Source: Oscillospiraceae bacterium
Lineage (GTDB): Bacteria > Bacillota_A > Clostridia > Oscillospirales > Ruminococcaceae
Length of the DNA: 10,134 nucleotides
Assembly (NCBI GenBank): GCA_017440445.1
Contig: JAFSHE010000225.1
Span: forward strand, 1 to 10,134
Direction: 5' to 3'
The notes under the pieces were generated by a model. The model saw only the letters and a list, made by a program, of their open reading frames with translations. It was not told the origin of the DNA and ran no database searches. Position numbers and translations under genes: made by a program. This document shows positions 6,659-10,134 of the stretch, piece by piece; position 1 is the stretch's first letter; each line of letters begins with the position of its first letter.

Positions 6659-7918
6659 ATGGAAATATTTGTTGATACCCTTACGGGGCTTGTGAACAGC
6701 TCCGGTTTTATGGGACTGAATATTCAGAATATCATAATGATTCTGCTGTCGTTCGTCCTGTTTTATCTTGCTATCGTAAAGCAGTATGAGCCGCTGCTTA
6801 TGCTTCCTATCGCTTTTGGTATGCTGCTTACAAACCTGCCTATGACAGGTCTGTATCATGCAGAGCTGTGGGATCCTGCTACAAATCCTTATTATGCGCC
6901 TGAGTATATCGAACAGGCAGGCGGGGTAGTGGTCAATTACGTAAAAGAGGCGAGCCTTGATTACGGCAGAGTTCTTCACGAGGGCGGTCTTCTGGATATG
7001 TTGTATCTTGGCGTTAAGCTTCAGATCTATCCTCCGCTGATATTCCTCGGAATTGGCTCTATGACGGACTTCGGTCCGCTGATCGCAAACCCTAAGAGCT
7101 TCCTGCTTGGCGCTGCTGCGCAGGGTGGTATCTTTATTACATTCCTCGGCGCATGTCTGCTTAACCTCACAGGCGTTGCGGATTTCGCACTTAAGGAAGC
7201 TGCATCCATCGCTATTATTGGTGGTGCAGATGGTCCTACTGCGATCTTCCTTACTTCCAAGCTTGCACCTCAGCTGCTCGGTTCTATCGCAGTTGCTGCA
7301 TATTCGTACATGGCGCTTGTGCCTGTTATCCAGCCCCCTATTATGAAGCTTCTCACAACAGAGAAGGAGCGTTCTGTAAAAATGGGTCAGCTCCGTCAGG
7401 TATCCAAGATTGAAAAGGTTGTATTCCCTGTTGCGGTTACAGTTATCGTTGCTCTTATCGTTCCCGATGCTGCATCCCTTGTTGGTATGCTTATGCTGGG
7501 TAACCTGATGAAGGAGAGCGGTGTCTGCGACAGACTTGTCAAGACAGCTCAGAACGAGCTGATGAATATCATCACGATATTCCTCGGAACAACAGTTGGT
7601 GCTACGGCTGTTGCAGCAAACTTCCTCAGCATTAAGACGCTGTTTATTATTGCGCTTGGTCTTATTGCATTCTGCATGGGTACAGCATGCGGTGTTCTGC
7701 TTGGCAAGCTGATGTATCTTATCTCCGGCGGAAAGATCAATCCTCTTATAGGTTCCGCAGGCGTATCTGCCGTTCCTATGGCAGCTCGTGTATCTCAGAA
7801 GGTGGGTCAGGAAACAAACCCCTCCAACTTCCTGCTGATGCACGCTATGGGTCCGAACGTTGCGGGCGTTATGGGTTCCGCAGTTGCTGCAGGCGTTCTG
7901 CTGAGCGTTCTCGGTTAA
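6659..7918 (+). CDS. Na+-translocating decarboxylase beta subunit (OadB/GcdB/MmdB family)
   Basis: A 419-residue multi-pass membrane protein that decarboxylates carboxybiotin and couples this to outward Na+ transport. It is full length for the family, with the hallmark GGADGPTAIF at 188-197. Residues known to matter in Klebsiella OadB (D203, Y229, N373, G377, S382, R389) all recur at a constant offset of 12: D191, Y217, N361, G365, S370, R377. The channel should therefore be functional. The AAGGA ribosome site (6642-6646) is 12 nt from the ATG, longer than usual. It is co-transcribed with the OadG gene and ends in a strong terminator. The carboxyltransferase and biotin carrier are absent on both sides, so the complex must be completed from elsewhere. 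Which acid is decarboxylated (oxaloacetate, methylmalonyl-CoA, glutaconyl-CoA) cannot be decided, so no symbol is given. Confidence 0.95.
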   Translation: MEIFVDTLTGLVNSSGFMGLNIQNIIMILLSFVLFYLAIVKQYEPLLMLPIAFGMLLTNLPMTGLYHAELWDPATNPYYAPEYIEQAGGVVVNYVKEASLDYGRVLHEGGLLDMLYLGVKLQIYPPLIFLGIGSMTDFGPLIANPKSFLLGAAAQGGIFITFLGACLLNLTGVADFALKEAASIAIIGGADGPTAIFLTSKLAPQLLGSIAVAAYSYMALVPVIQPPIMKLLTTEKERSVKMGQLRQVSKIEKVVFPVAVTVIVALIVPDAASLVGMLMLGNLMKESGVCDRLVKTAQNELMNIITIFLGTTVGATAVAANFLSIKTLFIIALGLIAFCMGTACGVLLGKLMYLISGGKINPLIGSAGVSAVPMAARVSQKVGQETNPSNFLLMHAMGPNVAGVMGSAVAAGVLLSVLG

Positions 7919-7922
7919 TAAA

Positions 7923-7961
7923 AAAACGGCTGTATAGGCAACTGTACAGCCGTTTTCTTTT
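7923..7961 (+). terminator. Strong intrinsic terminator after oadB
   Basis: A 15-bp stem pairs 7923-7937 with 7942-7956 with a single T-G wobble. It is capped by a GCAA (GNRA-type) tetraloop at 7938-7941 and followed by TTTTCTTTT to 7961. It begins 5 nt after the oadB stop codon and ends 16 nt before the next start codon. Confidence 0.93.
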
Positions 7962-7977
7962 AAGTCAGGAGTTAAAT

Positions 7978-8544
7978 ATGGAAGTGAAATTTCTGCCTGC
8001 TACAAGAGATGATGTCGAAAAGATATACTTCGACATGAAAGCGGTCATGTGTGCGTATGAGAAAAAACATGTCCTTATGCTTGAGGACGAGCTTATGGAA
8101 CTATATAACCGCATAAAGGCTAATTTATCTTATTACAGAATTGTAAGATATATGGGTAATTCTGTTGGACATTTTTGTTTCAGAGCGTCGGAAGAACACA
8201 TGGTCATTGAAGATATCTGTATCGATAATTATTTCAGATATAAGGGCGCATGTACGCAGATACTGCGAAAGTGTATTTCCGAAACAGAGCTACCGATAGT
8301 TGCTGAGATGTATGCAACGAATACTGCTGCGGTTTCTGTATTCAGAACTAATGGGTTTATTATAAAAGAGTGGATAAATGACCGAAAATTTGTTATGATT
8401 TATAAGAACGACCAACCGTTCTCCGGTGGTGATTTTTCTGTTGACCAGAGGATAAGCGATTTTATCAAGAATTCCGTGAAGCCTGAAAAAACAATAAAAA
8501 AGACCAGATCAAGAAAACGTGATAAGGAAAAAAATAAAGCGTGA
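7978..8544 (+). CDS. GNAT-family N-acetyltransferase-like protein with Lys/Arg-rich tail
   Basis: GNAT enzymes move an acetyl group from acetyl-CoA to an amine; the substrate here is unknown. The ATG at 7978 is fixed by AGGAG at 7967-7971 (6-nt spacing); the frame is open far upstream, but that part lies inside oadB. The 188-residue protein shows a central strand (IEDICID, 77-83) followed by R87-Y-K-G-A-C92, a degenerate form of the acetyl-CoA loop R-x-x-G-x-G/A. A motif-B-like N115-TAAVSVFRTNGF127 comes next. Residues 145-188 lie beyond the fold, with a very basic end (KKTRSRKRDKEKNK). No promoter is seen between the oadB terminator and this gene, so expression may depend on read-through or a promoter inside oadB. 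Its stop codon lies within the terminator hairpin shared with pyrB. Family call is likely, specific role unknown. Confidence 0.82.
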   Translation: MEVKFLPATRDDVEKIYFDMKAVMCAYEKKHVLMLEDELMELYNRIKANLSYYRIVRYMGNSVGHFCFRASEEHMVIEDICIDNYFRYKGACTQILRKCISETELPIVAEMYATNTAAVSVFRTNGFIIKEWINDRKFVMIYKNDQPFSGGDFSVDQRISDFIKNSVKPEKTIKKTRSRKRDKEKNKA

Positions 8545-8560
8545 GCGGATGCTCACGCTT
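8537..8560. terminator. Terminator hairpin between convergent GNAT gene and pyrB
   Basis: A perfect 10-bp stem pairs 8537-8546 with 8551-8560 around a GGAT loop. Read on the minus strand, the stem is followed by TATTTTTTTTCC, an excellent U-tract, so it should stop pyrB transcripts efficiently. On the plus strand the following TTATGTTATT is weaker, so it is only a partial terminator for the GNAT gene, whose TGA (8542-8544) is inside the stem. Confidence 0.88.
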
Positions 8561-8577
8561 ATGTTATTGGTGTAAGT

Positions 8578-9660
8578 TTATCTCATCAGTTGTCTTTCAT
8601 CGCAGTATTCACATATAAGGATATCTCCGTATTTCCTGAAGCTTGCAGGCAGGTATTTTTCTGTCTGGGTCACACACTTTGGATTGCCGCAGCATATATC
8701 TTTGTGGATGCTTCCCGAAAGCAGCGGGTTAGGACGAAGCTCGTTGTTGAGTGTTGTGAGGATAAGCGCCATGCGCACGTACATACCGTAATTCGCCTGC
8801 TTGTAGTAAGCAGCACGAGGGTCGTCGTCCACTTCTACATCTATCTCATTTACTCGGGGCAGGGGATGCATAACTATCATGTCGGACTTTGCAAGTGCCA
8901 TTTTTTCACGTGTAAGACGGTAAACATCCTTCTGCTTTTCGTATTCCTCTGCACTCTCGAAGCGCTCACGCTGTATTCTTGTCATATAAAGCATGTCTAC
9001 ATCGGGAATTGCCTCGTCGATGGTATCGACCTCACGGAATTCACACCCTCTTGCCACCAGTACATCCTTGATGTAGGAGGGGAGTGCAAGCGCAGGTGTG
9101 GATATGAGTATAAATTTGTTGTTCGGATAACAGGAAAGTGCCTTTGCTAGGGAGTGTACGGTACGTCCGTATTTGAGGTCGCCGCAGAGACCTATTGTAA
9201 GACCGTCAAGTCTGCCAAGCTCCGTCTGGAGTGTGAGCAGGTCAGTGAGAGTTTGTGTAGGATGGAGATGACCGCCGTCGCCTGCGTTGATAACAGGACA
9301 ATCGGCATTCAGTGCGGCAGCCTTTGCAGAGCCCTCCTGATTGTGGCGCATTACAAGTATATCAGCGTAAGTGCTGACGATTTTAATGGTGTCCTTCAGA
9401 TTTTCTCCCTTTGCAACAGAGGAGTTGCCGGGATTATCAAAGCCGATTATGCTTCCGCCAAGTCTTATCATAGCTGACTGAAAGCTCATCTGAGTCCTTG
9501 TTGACGGCTCGTAGAAAAGCGTAGCCATGATCTTTCCCTTGCATTTTTCCGAGTAGGTCTCGGGGCGGCGCATGATGTCCTGTGCAAGTCGTATCATGGA
9601 ATTCCACTGATGTACGGAGTAGTCTTCCGTGTCAATAAGATGATTGTATCTCTGATTCAT
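8578..9660 (-). CDS. pyrB: Aspartate carbamoyltransferase catalytic chain with a fused PyrI-like zinc domain
   Basis: Joins carbamoyl phosphate and aspartate to give carbamoyl aspartate, the committed step of pyrimidine synthesis. Residues 1-310 are a complete catalytic chain: S53-T-R-T56 (phosphate loop), S80 and K84, R105-H106, H133-P-T-Q136, K163-Y-G-R166 and T227-R-I-Q230 (aspartate site), and H265-P-L-P-R269. Positions agree closely with the E. coli enzyme. After about residue 310 comes an unusual extension of about 50 residues with C324-x4-C329-x20-C350-x2-C353. It matches the zinc site of the separate regulatory chain PyrI (C-x4-C-x23-C-x2-C), including the 'NPKC...E....SF' pattern. 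PyrI's N-terminal nucleotide-binding domain is missing, and no pyrI gene follows, because the gene ends at a terminator. The start has a GAGG ribosome site (AGGTGAGG on the minus strand). The leader is too short for a PyrR attenuator. Confidence 0.96.
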   Translation of the reverse strand: MNQRYNHLIDTEDYSVHQWNSMIRLAQDIMRRPETYSEKCKGKIMATLFYEPSTRTQMSFQSAMIRLGGSIIGFDNPGNSSVAKGENLKDTIKIVSTYADILVMRHNQEGSAKAAALNADCPVINAGDGGHLHPTQTLTDLLTLQTELGRLDGLTIGLCGDLKYGRTVHSLAKALSCYPNNKFILISTPALALPSYIKDVLVARGCEFREVDTIDEAIPDVDMLYMTRIQRERFESAEEYEKQKDVYRLTREKMALAKSDMIVMHPLPRVNEIDVEVDDDPRAAYYKQANYGMYVRMALILTTLNNELRPNPLLSGSIHKDICCGNPKCVTQTEKYLPASFRKYGDILICEYCDERQLMR

Positions 9661-9694
9661 ACTTCCTCACCTTTCCTTGTTCATACTTAATAAT

Positions 9695-9723
9695 ATTATA
9701 GCAAATAACGTAAGTGATTTCAA
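9695..9723 (-). promoter_or_regulatory. SigA-type promoter of pyrB
   Basis: On the minus strand, TTGAAA (9718-9723) and TATAAT (9695-9700) are 17 nt apart. An A/T-tract lies just upstream (about 9724-9745) and resembles an UP element. Transcription would start near 9688, leaving a leader of under 30 nt with no room for a pyrimidine attenuator. Control, if any, would act at initiation or on the enzyme. Confidence 0.85.
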
Positions 9724-9781
9724 TAAGTTTTAAAAATTTTTTCGTATCATGAGCAAATTGGTTTCATTTTGTCAGTAAATA

Positions 9782-9790
9782 TGCTATAAT
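9782..9790 (+). promoter_or_regulatory. Extended -10 promoter facing right
   Basis: TG at 9782-9783, one base, then TATAAT at 9785-9790 form a perfect extended -10 element. No good -35 box sits 16-18 nt upstream (the best is TTTCAT), which is tolerated by extended -10 promoters. The start would be near 9797, giving a structured leader of nearly 150 nt. It diverges from the pyrB promoter, with the two -10 boxes about 85 bp apart. Confidence 0.65.
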
Positions 9791-9832
9791 AAAAAAGCTC
9801 ATATCAAATGCTTTCAGCAATTGCGCTTTTTT
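9791..9832 (+). repeat. Imperfect inverted repeat at the start of the rightward leader
   Basis: AAAAAAGC (9791-9798) pairs with GCTTTTTT (9825-9832). Inside is a smaller TGC/GCA stem (9809-9811 with 9817-9819, extended on one side by mismatched pairs). It looks like a weak bidirectional terminator or attenuator. However, the left arm overlaps the predicted transcription start, so an RNA starting at about 9797 would lack most of it. The role is uncertain. Confidence 0.4.
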
Positions 9833-9838
9833 ATTGAA

Positions 9839-9909
9839 ACATACCTGATGTCTGCTGTCGCAGACAAACGGCTGTCGCCGTATCGCAGAGCGTTGCTCTG
9901 CGGGTATGT
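9839..9909 (+). ncRNA. Candidate four-way-junction RNA or palindromic repeat element in a 5' leader
   Basis: Four helices fit together without conflict. The outer stem pairs 9839-9845 with 9903-9909 (7 bp, ACATACC/GGTATGT). Hairpin 1 pairs 9849-9855 with 9860-9866 (7 bp, loop TGTC). Hairpin 2 pairs 9868-9872 with 9877-9881 (5 bp, loop TGTC). Hairpin 3 pairs 9884-9891 with 9895-9902 (8 bp, loop GTT), directly stacked on the outer stem. All pairs are Watson-Crick. Hairpins 1 and 2 share the octamer GCTGTCGC at their tips. It lies after a rightward promoter and 24 nt before the AAGGAG site of the next gene. It is not a tRNA, because the loops are only 3-4 nt and there is no T-loop. It may be a leader regulator or an inserted palindromic repeat; no known riboswitch class is recognised. 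Confidence 0.6.
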
Positions 9910-9943
9910 AATAGAAATAACTTTAAAATATTAAGGAGTTAAT

Positions 9944-10134
9944 ATGTCACAGTCTATTGTACATCATGAAAAATATCATGGAGAGTTCAGTATGGAGCTT
10001 GCAGCGGTGTGTGACATCACCCGCAGCAGCATGAGTGTATTATATTATGATCTTTCTCTTGACAGAAGCGTTGCCCGCTCCGTTGCATTAAAATGTACAT
10101 TAAAACCGGAAAATATCTGTACAGAGCTTGCAAA
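9944..10134 (+). CDS. Unrecognised protein, 5' part only (continues past the window)
   Basis: An ATG at 9944 follows AAGGAG (9933-9938) at ideal spacing and opens 63 codons that run to the window edge without a stop. The sequence begins MSQSIVHHEKYHGEF and has no signal peptide, membrane segment or motif that can be named. Codon use is normal for the neighbourhood (for example CTT for Leu, AGC and TCC for Ser). The strong ribosome site, upstream extended -10 promoter and long structured leader support a real gene. Being transcribed away from pyrB does not by itself link it to pyrimidine metabolism. No function is proposed. Confidence 0.7.
   Translation, partial: MSQSIVHHEKYHGEFSMELAAVCDITRSSMSVLYYDLSLDRSVARSVALKCTLKPENICTELA

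Noticed and set aside
6650..7843. Long open frame (397 codons) on the minus strand opposite oadB
   Set aside because: The translation is rich in Cys, His, Arg and Asn with no domain. oadB on the other strand is fully conserved, and no ribosome site or promoter serves the minus-strand frame. It is a by-product of codon bias.
7687..7977. Upstream extension of the GNAT reading frame into oadB
   Set aside because: It would run through a strong terminator and out of frame inside a conserved gene. The ATG at 7978 has a good AGGAG site and begins the family-like sequence.
8590..9150. Open frame of 186 codons on the plus strand opposite pyrB
   Set aside because: pyrB is unambiguous on the minus strand. 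The plus-strand translation has no family features and its start lacks a ribosome site.
9661..9690. PyrR-type attenuator or pyrimidine-sensing leader for pyrB
   Set aside because: The promoter at 9695-9723 leaves under 30 nt of leader, with no anti-terminator or terminator pairing.
9839..9909. tRNA gene suggested by the cloverleaf outline and 7-bp closing stem
   Set aside because: The hairpin loops are 3-4 nt, there is no 7-nt anticodon loop, no T-loop motif and no 3' CCA context, so tRNA identity is excluded.

Overview
The window looks like chromosomal DNA of a Gram-positive gut Clostridium-class bacterium, most likely a Ruminococcus relative (Oscillospiraceae). The grounds are moderate GC, strong AGGAG-type ribosome sites, SigA-type promoters, a ClpE/ClpC-type AAA+ ATPase and a Na+-translocating decarboxylase membrane module of clostridial type. 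No transposase, phage gene, CRISPR array, rRNA or tRNA was seen. The content is mostly housekeeping, with several unusual details.

Left part (1-5938, all + strand): a tightly packed run of five genes. They are the 3' part of truA (tRNA pseudouridine synthase), a membrane-anchored propeller-like protein of unknown function, a long CvpA-family membrane protein, a ClpE-like unfoldase with an N-terminal zinc finger, and a short-chain dehydrogenase whose start codon overlaps the clp stop (ATGA). Gaps are 25 nt or less, so this is very probably one transcript whose promoter lies upstream of the window. The unfoldase has an intact second ATPase site and an IGF ClpP-docking tripeptide, but its first ATPase domain carries Ala in place of the catalytic Walker B Glu.

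Middle (5939-7977): a 181-nt spacer carries a strong SigA promoter. It drives a two-gene unit, an OadG-type small subunit and an OadB-type Na+-channel subunit, closed by a strong intrinsic terminator with a GCAA tetraloop. The carboxyltransferase and biotin-carrier partners are not here. A small GNAT-type acetyltransferase gene follows immediately after the terminator.

Right part (7978-10134): the GNAT gene converges on a minus-strand pyrB (aspartate carbamoyltransferase), and a shared hairpin separates the two. PyrB carries a C-terminal Cys4 zinc-binding domain like that of the PyrI regulatory chain, but lacks PyrI's nucleotide-binding domain. Upstream of pyrB is a 283-nt divergent intergenic region with a canonical promoter for pyrB and an extended -10 promoter facing right. 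The rightward leader can fold into an imperfect hairpin followed by a compact four-way-junction structure (three hairpins closed by a 7-bp stem) before an unrecognised gene that runs off the end of the window.
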